Numbered from the stretch's first letter, positions 11,919 through 24,853 are shown. The stretch is 64,000 nucleotides of DNA from Phycomyces nitens (GCA_022702545.1 JAHRBC010000003.1:1736001-1800000), one strand, 5' to 3'. Numbers and translations: made by a program. The notes: a model not told the origin generated them from the sequence alone.

Positions 11919-13399
11919 CAAATCGCGATAAGGAACAAGTAAAAAAAAAAGCTCTACTCAGTAAAAGCGGGACTATCAAACGATGTTCATTTCTTTGGCA
12001 ATCAATTCAAAGAGTATTTCTTACAAAAAGTTTATCAAAGGGTCTTATACTCTTGTCCATGTCTTTATGGCATCTATTTAATCTTATAAAGCCAATGTCA
12101 GTTTATTTTGGTCGAAAAATATTACCTAGACCATAAAAACATATCTAAATATAATTGACTCTAGTCGCGTAAATTTTAATACATTATAAAATCGGCTTTT
12201 TCTATAGCATATTACTTTGGTAATTTAGGGAACATAAAAACCAGAGGCCAAATACGCGAATGGATAAAGCACAGTGTTAGAAAGTTATATTTACCATGAT
12301 AGTTCTGGTATTGTCAATAAAAAATATAATTCTACAAAGGCGCCACAGCGAATAACTTTAGCGAATACTGTACCATTGCAAGTCAGAGTAGTCAGCTCAT
12401 GGTAAGTGTCAACGCAACAATAAACCAATAGTTTTATTTCAATAGTATATTTTATAAAACCCGAGTAAAATAAAACTTGTATTCAATAATAGAAGAAAAT
12501 ATTTGATACTGGACTGATTAAATACATTAACTATTAACAATACAGAAACAACCAGATGAATAAAGGTTGATGACTAAATATTCTCAATACTATACACTCA
12601 GTATTAGTTATTTTTGTTAAACTGCTTTTGCATGCAGAATCAGGTAATTAGTTTCTTTTTTTAAAAAAAAAATACAATAAAAACCACCTTGAGCCTATAT
12701 TATCGGATAAAATTGCCCTAATGTATCGTTTCCATTGTTTTTGAGGGTTAATATTTACACTTTTAGAATGTTAATACTTGAGAAAACAAAAGCAAAATAC
12801 CTTCTCAAGCTTGTTATATCATTTAATGACTTTTTTTTTCTTGAACAAATTTCAAGTCGACTTCTTAATATTCTTTATTTCTCAAATGTACTCTGTACAT
12901 GATCATTTCTTACGAATAAAATAAAGATTTTAAAGCAAGTCTCAAGTATTAATTCAAAAATAAAACATTTTCCTTTATTTTAAATGATAAGAATACCATT
13001 TAGAGTTTTTCCTTTTTCCAATTCTATTTTTTATGTATAAAACACTTAAAGAATGTTCTATTTCTTGGATAAGAAGATCAATATTGACTTTAATATTCCT
13101 AAATATTAAATGTTTCAATGCGTACAACCGTCAACATCTTTAATATTGATTTATTTAGCGTATAACTTTCAAGATCTAGAAAACTTGACAAACTGCATTA
13201 CTATTATTACCTTTGTAAAATGAGGTAACTTCTTGGATGTTGTAACTTTGAAATCCAGAGCTTTTTTTAAAAAAAATAAAATACCAAAACCTAGCTTTGT
13301 TAACTTTTCAACGATCTTTAGCTCGTATTAAACATTACACATTCCTTTAGCAAACATTTTTGACAGTGCTACTAGGCAAAAAGACATTTCTGGTTGAAG
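9696..13399. other. Gene-poor AT-rich island, left part
   Basis: No convincing gene is visible in about 3.7 kb. The region has frequent stops in all frames, T(n)A(n) palindromes at 11471-11486, 12656-12672 and 13262-13276, and one ATA microsatellite. A 75-codon open frame on the minus strand (10252-10476) has no recognisable domain and was not called. Confidence 0.4.
11884..11917 (+). repeat. Trinucleotide microsatellite (TAA/ATA)n
   Basis: About eleven uninterrupted copies of a TAA-type unit in the gene-poor island. It is a simple-sequence repeat with no associated gene. Confidence 0.9.
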
Positions 13400-14290
13400 C
13401 CAGAGATATGGCTGTTTGTGGCTTTGATTGAGTAGCAAAAGGGCTAGCCATTTGTGAAAGATTTAACGTTGCTCACGATAATGTATAAAATGGAATCCAA
13501 ATATATAGGGGAAGAATAACAGTCTTACGTGGACTCAATCGGCTCTAGGATATTTTACAAGTGATACTTGTGTGTTTTGCGTAAAGGGATAAAAAACAAA
13601 GTTTTAGTTTGGATGTACTAATAAGCATAATGAGCGTAAATTCGGAAATATAAAATGCGTCCTTCTATCAAGATTCTTTATACAAGCTCTTTTATAGTTG
13701 TAGACAAGACATGTTGTACAGAGTGTCGTCAAAAGAACTGTCTAGTACCTGCTCAACATGCCAGAGAGGTTACCCAACGCTAGGATTTCGTCATTTGGAG
13801 TGATAAATCAACATTCATGTTGCTCCAAATGTGTAACAATGTACAAATCTAATTTCTACAGACAGAAAGTTATGTTATGGACTGCATACGTTTTATAATT
13901 TAAAGTGGTGGAGAAAATGTAATTATTTGGGGATATGTCTGGTTTGGGAGTGTTGGATCCGTCGAAACTACCAGCAGACATATTTAACAGTGGGGGTATA
14001 GAGACCTACTTTAAAATACTCTTATTTTTTTTTCAAGAATAGTCTAGAATATGAGCAAGATAACGCTCCGTGCCATAAAGCCAATATGGTGAAAAAATAC
14101 CAAAAATACAGGTTCGGAGGTGACGAAGCGGTCTCCGTATAGTCTTTATCTCAGTCTGATTGAGAATATAGGCTTAAGCCTGGGAAGAATGGTGAAACCC
14201 AAAATACATTAGCTAAAGAACCCCAGAGATATAAAGTGTTTTCTTAAAGAAAAAAATACTATAAAATACCAGTTGAAGTGTACGCATTTT
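13400..14290 (+). mobile_element. Degenerate Tc1/mariner transposase relic
   Basis: Translated fragments in the forward direction recall a Tc1-type DDE transposase. A VIWSDKSTF block lies near 13790-13820, followed by an IIWG block near 13920 that resembles the family's VMVWG motif. QDNAPCHKANMVKKY is at about 14056-14100 and an SLIENI block near 14155. The QDNAPCH motif holds the second catalytic Asp and the IEN block the third acidic residue. Several stops and frame changes interrupt the frame, so it cannot make an enzyme. Terminal inverted repeats were not found with confidence, so the element ends are approximate. Confidence 0.7.
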
Positions 14291-16432
14291 TCCATTTGAT
14301 ATCAAATTGGTTACATGTGTATAAACACTAGAATTTCTGTAATAATATTTTTTTATAAATTATAAACTTTTTATTATCGTGTTCTCATGGTAAAAACAAA
14401 TAAACAGAGATGATAATATCTAGAGGTATATCTTTTTTGTCGAGCAGACAAATTTGTGTCATTAACCAGCCCGAGACAATATATATATTCTTTGCAACAC
14501 ATCCTTCACTCTGTTGTTTTTACATGATTATTTTACGCTTATTACCCATGTCAGTCAAATATTTTTTTTTAATAGAAAACACTGACTATATTTGCTTGCC
14601 TTGTAAATCACATAATACTAATAGTAAGCTAGGAATGTTCCCTTTTTTGTAAGTATAGAGACTGCTTGCTATATAATCTTGACATAAACTATCGTTTGTA
14701 TTGTAGAATATTCATTTCTCAAGACAATTTGAGTCTCTAAACCAGGTCATAAATCAGCCATGTGTAAGGTCTGGTATGAGTAATTATACTCGGGCATATT
14801 AAATGTCCTACCTCAGTTCATATCTTACAGAAACTGACAAGAGATGGTTTTCCCACGCTTGGAGATTATCACTGGCTGGCTGTAGGCCCTTCTTTTGATA
14901 GCTATGATTACAAGGCTGATTATCATTCGATTACCCTATCGACCCTTTTGTTTTTCTCAGTGCCAAATTTAAAAATGGCACTGTTAATTTTCCAATAATG
15001 AACTGTATTTATTCATCAAATGGGATTGGATAACAAATGTCTCGAATTCCAATATAATTATCTAGATTTACAAGACTTGTCTATTATTTAGAAATGTAAT
15101 GGAACTAGAGTTTTGTACTATTGTGGTGATTTGTAATAGGAATTTTTTTTTAAAAAAAAGGGGGTGTAATGATGCGCAACAAAATCTGGCCTATGGTCAA
15201 TAGATGGCTGTACCCACGTGCACATGATTGAGTGGGTTCTGATACGGACACATCCGTGAAACTCTAGATGACTTTGAATGCAATAAAGCATCAAAAGCTA
15301 GAAAATAGGATCCTGAAACCTGTTACAGGCCTAGTTGACACATTCGATACCCTGTTCACCAGATCAATAGCCTGGCTATAAGACCTAGTCTGTTCTTGTG
15401 GAACCAGCCTTGGGTTCTAATACAAAAAGGTGTTTTACTATATCCATAAGAAATCAATGAAATCTACAAGGCTATATATATCTATATGCCTTTTATGTAT
15501 AAATAACATTACTGCGCAAAACGATGCCAGAAGACCCTGGTTGATAATAGAGGAAATAGTTAATCTTGATAAGTCTATATTTTGATGTAATTAACTTTAT
15601 AGAAAGGCACCAGACGCCAAGTGTATATCCGTGTATAGATATATAAATAGAAATGTATAAAGGAATAGATATTATTGCAGCCTTTGTACAAGGTAATCTC
15701 TATTTTATTATATTACAATTAAAATTCCATTTTAGCACTGCAAATTAAAGGATCAATATTATCTGAAATCTGGATCTATTATTATAACATGGAATATTCT
15801 CAACAAGTATATTGTAGTTGATTAACTGGATTAGTCAGTATCATTGCCAAGTTTAATCAAGCTGAAAAACATGGTTCATGTCATTTTTAATAAGCCCATA
15901 AGTATAGCTTCCACATGAAACTATAAAGCAAGCTTTTTACGTCAAAAAAGCTATTGCCAAATGCCACAAAGTACTTTGCCACATCCGTCAGACTAGCTGA
16001 TAGCTTTCATTAAAGATTTAGCCAAATGTGTTTTTACAAACCATGCCATACAAAACTCTTTGGGGTTTTTTTTACCTACTAAAATAAAATAGCAGATGTT
16101 TAAGTCACTCATTGTGGGTCGTACTTACCACAATAGTCGTTGTATTCTATTATTATCATTACTAGTATTCAAATGGCATATTTCTTTGTGTCTCGGCAGT
16201 AAAAATCATCTTTACCAATAATTAACTTTCATTGTGTTGGCTATTTGGCTCGAGATAGTATTTTTACCTGTTGAATTGGTATTCTCCATCATTGCTACGG
16301 GGTTTTCGGCCGGATGAGCAACATAGGCCAGGAAAAAATGAATAATATTCTGTCAATTCTGCTCTTTTGATGTGTGTACACTGGACCTACTGCCGGTTCT
16401 TTCTTCAAAGACCCAAGGTTAGATATCTTGGG
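14291..16432. other. Gene-poor AT-rich island, middle part
   Basis: About 2.1 kb without a supported gene. It contains a T9A8 palindrome at 15143-15159 and scattered short frames with no coding bias. Confidence 0.4.
15143..15159. repeat. T9A8 palindrome
   Basis: A run of nine T is followed directly by eight A. It is one of at least ten such self-complementary tracts in the window. Confidence 0.85.
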
Positions 16433-16813
16433 TTACTCTTCCTTTGATGCTCTTGCCACAAATACCTCTCCAATAGTTAGCTCTATGGTGTTAATGACAC
16501 CCTTTTCTATAATATCAGTTCGAGTGGTCGAATGGAAAGAAATGTCTTTGACTTGTTGCTGCTGTAGTGGGAGGTCTATATTCCTTGCTGTCCCAGGGAT
16601 TCTAGAGCATATATCATCAGTTTGGAGAAAACCTGTAGTGCGACACTCAACCTGAGCGTCAGGGACTTGTACTGGTAAATTATGCCCTGGTGTTGAAATG
16701 AGAGATGCCTGTGAGGGAACAGTAAAATCGGCACAACTAAGCAAGTCACACGATTACGCATTACTCACTTGTAATATTTTTTTGTTGACAATGCTTCTCT
16801 GCTCTTTACCCAT
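16433..16813 (-). CDS. Short hypothetical protein, two exons
   Basis: Exon 1 (16813-16769) encodes 15 residues starting MGKEQRSIVNKK. A 60-nt intron with GTGAGT donor and TCACAG acceptor follows, then exon 2 (16708-16433). The product is 106 aa, hydrophilic, with a QQQQ run and the C-terminus VARASKEE. The splice keeps one frame from the ATG to the stop, which is the main support. I recognise no domain and no homologous family. The gene lies alone in the repeat-rich island, so it could be lineage-specific, a fragment of a larger gene, or chance. Confidence 0.4.
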
Positions 16814-17329
16814 CACAATCTACATTATTAGAATCACATAAACTATTTGATCCGTCATATACTTTACTTGGCAGCAGACTTTGCCAAATAACTAAAGTCT
16901 TCGAACCCGGAAATCAATCAAACTTGGCTGCTAATATAATATTATGTTTTGGATCAGTAAAGGCTCTAAACTAAAGCAATCGATATTGTATTAATCTTGC
17001 TAACGAGAGTTCAATACAGCTTAAAGAAACTGACGACAGTTTTTTATGCCATTTTATTCACATTGCCAACATGTAAAAAGTGTTGTCAATGTTTTGATTG
17101 AATAATATATTACGTTGACAATACAAAAGGTGCCAGACTCTGTCAGGAATTAAGTCATAACACATTGAATTGCTAGCCATTTATGATAGCTCTCTTTCTT
17201 CCATCAAGTTATGACTGGCGAAGGGAAAAGTTAAATGAAGCACACCTTTATATATATACTTACCTTGACTAGTATTCTTGTAAATTCACATGGTCCGTGC
17301 CTTGCTTTCCGGTGTGTCGATTTAACGGT
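16814..17329. other. Intergenic AT-rich DNA
   Basis: About 500 bp with no supported gene or repeat before the left inverted arm. Confidence 0.4.
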
Positions 17330-17545
17330 ATTCAAAAATTAAATTGATTTAACTTTAAGTTTATAGGTATTTGTAATACACAAAGGCAGCTTCCTTTGTC
17401 AAGAATTATAAATATGATAGGAGGCTCTACGATTCTAGCATTTGAGTAATACCTGGACTATAATGTGCAAAAGCGATACCAAGTATTGAAACTGAAATGA
17501 TCAAAGAGATTAGTGGTTCGTATAACAAAAACATTCAAGCAAAGG
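17330..17545 (+). repeat. Left arm of a degenerate inverted repeat pair
   Basis: This segment matches, as a reverse complement and with scattered mismatches, the segment at 17956-18195. Shared landmarks, read on the plus strand here, include ATAGGAGGCTCTAC near 17414, CTAGCATTTGAG, and AAGAGATTAGTGGTTC near 17505. Downstream of the arm a frame runs to about 17655 (ending ILDVLKAL and a stop), so the repeat derives from coding DNA and not from a simple MITE. The parent family is not recognised. Confidence 0.65.
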
Positions 17546-17955
17546 AAGGATATCATAAAGTTGGATGGTATACTTGCATTGAAAAGCTGAAAGCGTTTGA
17601 CCAAGGTCCGGAATCGAAAGTTATTCAAATACTGGATGTCTTAAAGGCATTGTAAAATGACTGCTAGAGAAAGAAAATACAATTAAAGTAACAGGTAAGC
17701 TTGGTCTCTACAGGCCTGTTGCAATGACTGTTGAGGTGATTATATGTAAAAAATCAACTTGAGATGAGAATAAAAGGCTCTGGAAATAGGATTTTTTATA
17801 GATGCCTAATGATACTAATGTATTTAATAGTGAGGAAACATGTAGCAATGCTACAAAGATATATAGACAATTCAGTGAAGAAATATGTGATACTCAAGGC
17901 AACAATAGCAATACAATCGGAAGAATCGACTTTTTGGTGAAAGCTATCAACATGG

Positions 17956-18195
17956 TTTTGCTTAAACAATTTTGTCATTTGAACCACTTATCTCTTTGGT
18001 TATTCCAGTCTCAATACTTTGTCTTTTTCCCTTTTGCTTGAACGCACTTTTGCATATCATATTCCAAGTATTCCTCAAATGCTAGCGTTGTAGAGCCTCC
18101 TATCATCCAATTATTGACAAGAAAAAACCTGCCTTTGCGTATTATAAATACCTATAGACTTACTTGAAACCAAATCAGTTTCATTTTTGGTTCCA
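17956..18195 (-). repeat. Right arm of the degenerate inverted repeat pair
   Basis: Reverse-complement partner of 17330-17545, separated from it by about 410 bp. Read on the minus strand, it contains an open stretch starting MIGGSTTLAFEEYLEYDMQK near 18112-18050, followed by an in-frame stop. Together with an open minus frame at 18111-18398 it suggests the right copy is the longer remnant of one unknown coding element, inserted twice in opposite directions or duplicated head to head. Confidence 0.6.
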
Positions 18196-18639
18196 GACTT
18201 TAAAATGGAGCATGATACATTTTTTTTGTTTGTTTGTAGGGAGACAGCATGATACATTAGAGGTAATATCCTGTAAAAACTAACAATTTCTCGAGTAGTG
18301 TAAAAATCAGTAAAGGCATTTGTGGAGACTACAGAATATTTTTTTTTTGATAATAGCCATCGTATTTCTGTACCCTTTGCGAAATGTTTTCGAATCAAGG
18401 AAAAATGATACGATTTTCACGATTCCCTCTCTTAACAATCTTGTATTTTAATCACAGTGTCTGGTGGTCCTTCTTGGAAATTAAAAGCAAGGAACTATGC
18501 TGTAGATATACGCCTGCATGTGGGAAATACGTTGCTCATATTTTACATCAAAACGTATCATAATTATTATTATAATGTTGAACATACTATTAGATTGTTA
18601 GCTTGAATTCGTTATCAGTTATGATATATTTTCAACTAA

Positions 18640-19985
18640 CCAACGTGTCTTGATAGTTTCTGTCATTTAAAGTACAAGTGTGGACATTTGAATCAGAAAT
18701 AAATGGATAATTATTTTTCGACAGTGGCTGAGGTTTCTGGCATTTCTTGACATTCAAAAATGGCTTTAGAAAACTGACTTTTGGAATCTCGACTTCTATA
18801 ATAGATTGGTCGACTATCAACAAAGAATATCCTTTGAGAGTTAGACAATACTGATTCGTCTTGATATCCCTGACAGGGTTCTGGGTTCCAAAGGATTATT
18901 GTCTGCCAAACCCAATATACAAAAGCCTTATTTATGGAATATAAATAAACAAGATATTAAATCGATTATTTTGATTAACTTGGCCAATAGTATCCTCAGA
19001 GAACGTGTGGATATCCAGTACTTGCTTTTTGTCTCCTTGTTTGACAAATAGCAATATTTGTTCTGCCCGAGTAACACAAAATATGGCATCTTGGGGGAGA
19101 CTGTTGCAAGGCTTGCGCAATGGTTATATCAGCTTGCTGTGGAACAATTATAGGATATTAAGGGTTTCTGTCGAATAATGTAATATACCCTGGTGTCACA
19201 TTTTATATATTCAAGGATATACAAAATGTATATCAATCTTGAAGATTTTTTTTGAAAAAGGCAAAAACACGAGTTGAATATGTCTGATAAGATGTGGCAC
19301 TGTTCTGATAGCTTTTCATTTGTTAGCGTGGATCAATAGCGTGGGACAAATCAATGGCCATTACTCATTCACTAATTATCCTGAAAATGTACAAATCTAC
19401 ACTTGCAATGACAAAAAATAGGAGCACAATAGGGCACTAGGTGGGCCAAATAACCGTATCTTGGTCTACACTATCAACCGTCAGATAATGTTATCTCCAG
19501 GATCGGCGTTCTGTACGCACACGGTGAGTTTGACCTTTCTGGTGACAGAGTGCGGTATCGGAGCTTTGGTCTTTAGAACTAAAATATAAAAGACTCTTAA
19601 TACGGTCGGGGGTAGGGAAGAATCGGTAATCAGGGTGGGACACTTTTTGATTTATTCAGGGAACTGCCACATCTAAATATACCAGACTTTGCAATAAATA
19701 TACAGGAGAGCTGTGTACTCCAGAGTACCGCATTGGCCTCCTCTGCAAATTACAGAATGTTAATCACCGAAATACGATTTTCTCAATACCAATAGAGATC
19801 TTCACATGGCATGGTAATGTCATTTTTATTCTTCATGTGCCTTTGTCCTGTCGCTCTCTGTTGGGTGGCAAGGCAGAGATGATTCTTATGATACTACTAC
19901 TGTCAGGTGGATTTGGCCACATAATGAATTCCCACTGTACGCCCAGACTGTGTAATGACGGGATTACCTAACATTATGCTTTTTA
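18640..19985 (-). pseudogene. Decayed multi-exon coding tract, unknown gene
   Basis: On the minus strand several blocks look coding but do not join into one frame. One near 19940-19825 contains SLHSLGVQWEFIMWPNPPDS. Another near 19570-19500 contains KAPIPHSVTRKVKLTVCV. Others lie near 19130-19000, and near 18905-18710, where an acceptor-like GGCAG precedes a block with SNSQRIFFVDSRPIYYRSRD. Stops and frame changes separate them, and no set of consensus introns repairs all breaks. I read this as a decaying gene. The boundaries and strand are my best estimate, and no family is recognised. Confidence 0.3.
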
Positions 19986-22900
19986 GTTTTCTAGTTAAAG
20001 ACAAAGGATAAACAGTTGTATATGGACCATTTAGTTTGGGGCACGAAAATAGAAGAATGTTATGAAAATGGCAAGGAATAAGACAATAACCACTGTTACG
20101 TGCATTGCTATATATGTGTATATCTTTATATACAATGTATATATCTTACAAAAACACATTCATTTATTAGCCTGATGTTTAACAAGATAAATATTGGGCC
20201 CCCAAATAGTATTGTAATACACGGAGGCACAGTTTATGTTGTGATTTTGGTAATAAAGTATCGAAAACGGCGTTTCACTCTTTCTTTGACATCTAGTCAA
20301 ACGGTGCATGGCTCGAGTGGCTAGTGCTACTTTGGCTTCTGAGCAGCCATCAAACACTCGAGAGAGAATAGAGACCACACCCCAAGGCTAGTTTTACTTG
20401 TTTACATAAAAAAATGGCATGACTGATTGGTAGAGATTATAATGATTTATATGTAAAAGGTTATTATTAGGTTTAGGTCTCAATGGCCAAAAGAGCCTCC
20501 TATTCCTGACATCAATGTACACGCCTTGTACGATTCTGTATCATTTGAGACCAACAGGATAAGTATTTGGCCTGGTGATAATCATCATGATACATACAAA
20601 TATATATATAGGTGCTACTCTAGTCAGGGAAAGTCAATAGTGAATTAAGGGTAGGATGCCAGATGTGTGGATTATCTAGGAAAATCTTCATGTTCTGTAC
20701 ACATAGATGATAATAATTTCTTTAAACATATGGGTTGGGACGAGCATATCTGATAGATGGTACTCAATATATATATATATATATATATTAAAATCCCAAT
20801 AAAGCCACACATTCGTGGCACGTTTCTTATGGTATCCAGAGGCCAATGCACAAAGCGATCAAGCCGTGTTACAGGTAGTGAAAAAGCGAATGATAAAGGC
20901 TGATGGGCAAGTATCCAAGCAACTTTTTCCACTTTTTGTAAATAAGTGAGCAGATACCTCTTTTGATCACAATAAAAGTGGCTGAAATAGCCAAACAAGA
21001 AATGAAAAGGCATTGTTATAAACTGGGCATAAAGTACCTTTTTGGTTTAAGCCTATAACAATCATCTGACGTGTTTATCTGGTTCAATCTGTGTCGCGCT
21101 ACAAGCAACATATTCAATACTGACAGATGAATTCTGCAGATACGAATGGAATATCATTGGGCAGCAAGTGCTATTGGTTTTCCTAGTGGAATAAGCTTGG
21201 TGTACAAGACATGCCATAAGATTTTCTTACTTGGACGTCAAGTCATTCTGCCTGTCACACATTAAAAATGAACTAGAATAGCCCAAGACAGAATGACCGA
21301 GAACAAAGGATGTCAAAGGATTTAGTGGGCCGGGATGGGAACAATGGAAACCAGTCCTTGTCTGGCTACCCAGTTTTATAAACAGGCGCCTCACTTTTGG
21401 CTGCCAAGTTGGCTGCCCTGAAGGTTGTAGAGGACCATTGGCCATTTGGACTGCCGACTATATAGGGCAGAGGGAACCCGGAGCAGTTGGAAGATTGGGT
21501 TAATCCAATCGACAACTGTCAATAATGGAAAGCATTGGCCATTAAGACGATCGTGCGACTTTTTGTGCAAATCTGGTTCCATTGACTAGTAGTAATCAAT
21601 AATCAATAAAGGGGAGGGGTGGGAATCTTTGGAAACGAAATATTCCCTGGGTATTGAATTTCATTGTTAATCAAATGACCGTTAAAATGACAATGCAACA
21701 GACTGGCAAGGTGGCCAATCTAAAGACTAGCTGTCAGCCAAGAACAAAGACCAAGGGTTTGATACAAATGATGATAAGGAATTACGAGACACTTGGCTGA
21801 TACGAGCAATGGGAAGCGTGAAAGGGATGAAACACTTGTAACTCCCCGCATACTAAAACGAATCAAACAAAGGAAGCACGCCGTAGAAAGCTCGATTGAG
21901 GATCTAAAGAACAAAAATAAAAATAAATAGGCGCCGCCAGAATAACTGTGGGGGAATTGGTATTTTTTATTCATCTTTCAAAAGGGTTGTTGGGACCAAA
22001 AGGGCATGTGAAATGGACAATAAAGTGAGATGACTGTTGAAGCTGGGTCAATCAAACCCCGTGACGGCTTATTTTGTCCATCTGAAAAAGCAAGGAGGAC
22101 AAGACCGTGAATGGCAAATGGTGATTGCCACGTTCTGGGTACCCTAATAAAGACATAGAAGCCTTATGAGAGGATTAGCTTTTTTTTCTTTTTTTTTGCA
22201 CACAATAATAGCAATAAAATAAAACAGGCGGATTTAGGTGGCCAGGCAAGATAAATAGTCCTGGTGGGACTTTGCCTTTCGTAGTACTCTGGAGCAGGTT
22301 TATCTATGCTTGTGAAATATCTTGGATCTTGATGAAATTCCACTTGTTGATGGTGCAACAAAAACAACAAGAATTGGAAAACAAATGGCTTTATTCTATG
22401 GCCCAAAAAAGTCACACTTTAGATTGTACAAAGCAATAAAAAAATCAGTTGACAGTAATGATAAAACTATTGTTTTTGTTGTTGTTGTTATTGTTGTTGT
22501 CATGGAGATTTGAATACAATATAATTATTATATAATGGGGATTTTGAATTTAGAATAAATTGTTATTATATACATATATAAAATAAAAAAAAAGAAAAGA
22601 TTTGCCCAGATGGTCAAAGCGTAATGAGCCAAAGATTATATATATATGTATATAAATATTTTTTATATATACACAATTTTAATTACATACATATAAATAT
22701 ACACACACAGATATATTTGGTCCCCCCAAATAAATCAAAGACAATGACAATCTCTTATTTAGACTCACTTTTATATATTGCCATGGCAACAGTTTCTTGG
22801 CTACCACCCAAAAAGAAATGCTCAATATATATATATATCTATAATGACGTTGCATTTCCGGATAAAAGTGGTCGAAAGAAACGTCCTGTTATTTAGGATG

Positions 22901-23162
22901 TTCATATGATCTTGTCTCTATCGCCCAAATGTCAGTTTTGTATTGGTCACGCGTCGTACAAGTGGCTTTTCATAAGTACGTCTTGCCTGTGCTTCCTCCT
23001 GTTAAATTCGCTTTAACCTCGCCTATTTCCCATTCTCCTTATTCTCCTCTTTTCAACTCGTCTGGACCGACTCGCCCTTTCTTGCTTCTTTCCTGCTATA
23101 TTCCATGGCATTAGAGTCTATTCCTATCTACCGCTCCTAATCTCGACTTCTTCATCTTCATA
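19986..23162. other. Gene-poor island, right part, and homeobox A upstream region
   Basis: About 3.2 kb with no supported gene. It holds an (AT)n tract at 20767-20788 and AT-rich microsatellite-like DNA around 22560-22720. A 113-codon minus frame at 20672-21013 has a partly coding-like middle but no recognisable domain, so it was not called. The last 200 bp before 23163 is C/T-rich and probably forms the promoter and 5' leader of the homeobox gene. Confidence 0.4.
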
Positions 23163-24080
23163 ATGTCAACATTGTCAAAGGTAAACTTTAAACCGCCTTT
23201 CAAAAACCCACACAATCCTAACCAGTTGGCCCGCAGCGTTCATTCAGTCCTGTCATCCTATTCCATGACCACCACTTTGTAAAAGAAGAATCTGGTGATC
23301 TTGAACATGTTCACGTATCCTATGGCGACCCTTACTACGGCCAATTTATCGAATCGCATAAGAGAAGAATCCATCGGATGTTGGAAAATAACGGTCGCTA
23401 CTGGGCTGACATTATTACCTGGTCCAGAGGTAATTTCCACTTGTTGCTAATTAACACCTTGCTAATACCATAATAAAGATCATCCTGGCCACATGGAAAA
23501 GCTCTCACCTGTACCTTCCCTTGTATCATCCCCAACCCCTCCTCTCCACCCGCGTGACCTTCCTTCTCCAGCCAGTTCCACATCTCCTTCACCAACGACT
23601 AGTCACCGAAAGGAAGCCAGTCCAAGACTCCGGTCATCTTCATCAGCCTCTTCTAAATCATCCCCACACACGGTCACTGCTGGCTCGGTAACCGTGGATA
23701 CCAAGTCGAGCAAAAGGCGCCGGGGAAACCTCCCAAAAGCTGTCACTGCTATTCTCAGAGAATGGCTTGCCCGCCATAAGAAACACCCATACCCAACCGA
23801 AGAGGAAAAAGCTAGTCTTGCACGAGAAACCAACCTGACCCTCAACCAGATCAGCAATTGGTTTATCAATGCTCGGCGACGTATTCTTCAACCAATGCTT
23901 GACCGAGAAGAGGAAGAAAAGCATGAGTTGGACATCTTGCCCTACTCTGCCGTACACCCATTCCAGGCAAGCCATGCACTCCCAGAAGATGTCTTTGATC
24001 GCCGGCTGAGAAAACGATCTGCAGACGCCTTTTCCAAGTATTCACCTGTCAAAAGACTTGGCAGCCGTCGAAGACAATAA
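23163..24080 (+). CDS. TALE-class homeodomain transcription factor, copy A
   Basis: Three exons (23163-23180, 23237-23429, 23479-24080) give 270 aa. The homeodomain spans about residues 149-208. It has the three-residue TALE loop extension at KKHPYPTEEEK and the recognition-helix signature [15 protein letters not shown] with the DNA-contacting Asn and Arg. N-terminal to it are a conserved block (SPVILFHDHHFVKEE) shared with copy B and a long Ser/Pro-rich spacer. The C-terminus is basic. Introns are phase 0 then phase 1, identical to the paralog at 34328-35076. Family knowledge: fungal TALE proteins (for example yeast Cup9/Tos8) are nuclear DNA-binding regulators. The target genes here are unknown. 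Confidence 0.9.
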
Positions 24081-24321
24081 AACGGCTACAAAATATCCCC
24101 CTCCCTTTTTTCTTACTCTTTCCTGCATCTCACTCCTATGAAAATTGTAATTCTATGCTACCCTTTCTTCCTTCTTTATGAATAGTCTTTTACTCTCTTT
24201 TTCTCATGTATATTTAATCCCACCCTTGCTTTGTTATTATCTCATTTTTGTATTGGTATTCAGTTTCATCTCTTTTATATATATATATATATATAATTTT
24301 ATATATGTATATATAAAATTA

Positions 24322-24421
24322 TCTATTACTACTACTACTATTATTATTATTACTATTACTATTACATTACTATTATTATTATTATTATCATTTCTATCAT
24401 CATTATCATTATCATTATTCA
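24322..24421 (+). repeat. Compound trinucleotide microsatellite (ACT/ATT/ATC)n
   Basis: About 100 bp of interrupted ACT, ATT and ATC units, preceded by (AT)n tracts, lies in the 3' flank of homeobox copy A. It generates long spurious open frames of Asn/Asp or Ile/Leu runs. Confidence 0.85.
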
Positions 24422-24853
24422 TATCAAAATCTCTGTACTTTATTTTTGTCTCTACGTTTCCGAGTGCCTGGCGCATGAAACAGGTTTGACATGAGGCAAA
24501 TACAAATTATTTTGATGACATGACTTGTCAAACAACCATGCAAACTTTCCAAAAATAGGCAGTGTGAAATTGTCTCCAAGCCCTAAGAATCACAATTTAA
24601 CTTTATCTTTTTATACACTCTATTGTACACAATAGTCTGTTTATCGCATGGCATTTCCACACCATAAATAAGAATAGATTTTAGGTATCTTTAAGCACAC
24701 ATGTATAAATAATCTTTTCTTGTGAAAAACATATACTACTTGAGAAATATAGCATGTCACGTGAAAATACACGTCACTCTTGGCACTTTTTTTTGCTCAA
24801 ACACAAAACTCTTTACACAAAAAATAAGCACTCTTCTCCAAAAGACAGTCCTT

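Noticed and set aside
13300..14330. Terminal inverted repeats of the Tc1-type relic
   Set aside because: Candidate ends near 13350 and 14280 share only a few bases by eye, so I could not support defined element borders or a TA target duplication.
20672..21013. 113-codon minus frame with a partly coding-like middle
   Set aside because: It includes an (AT)n tract translated as Ile-Tyr repeats, has no recognisable domain, and no splice sites extend it.
24237..24476. Asn/Asp-rich minus frame and Ile/Leu-rich plus frame
   Set aside because: They are simple translations of the compound trinucleotide microsatellite in the 3' flank of homeobox A.
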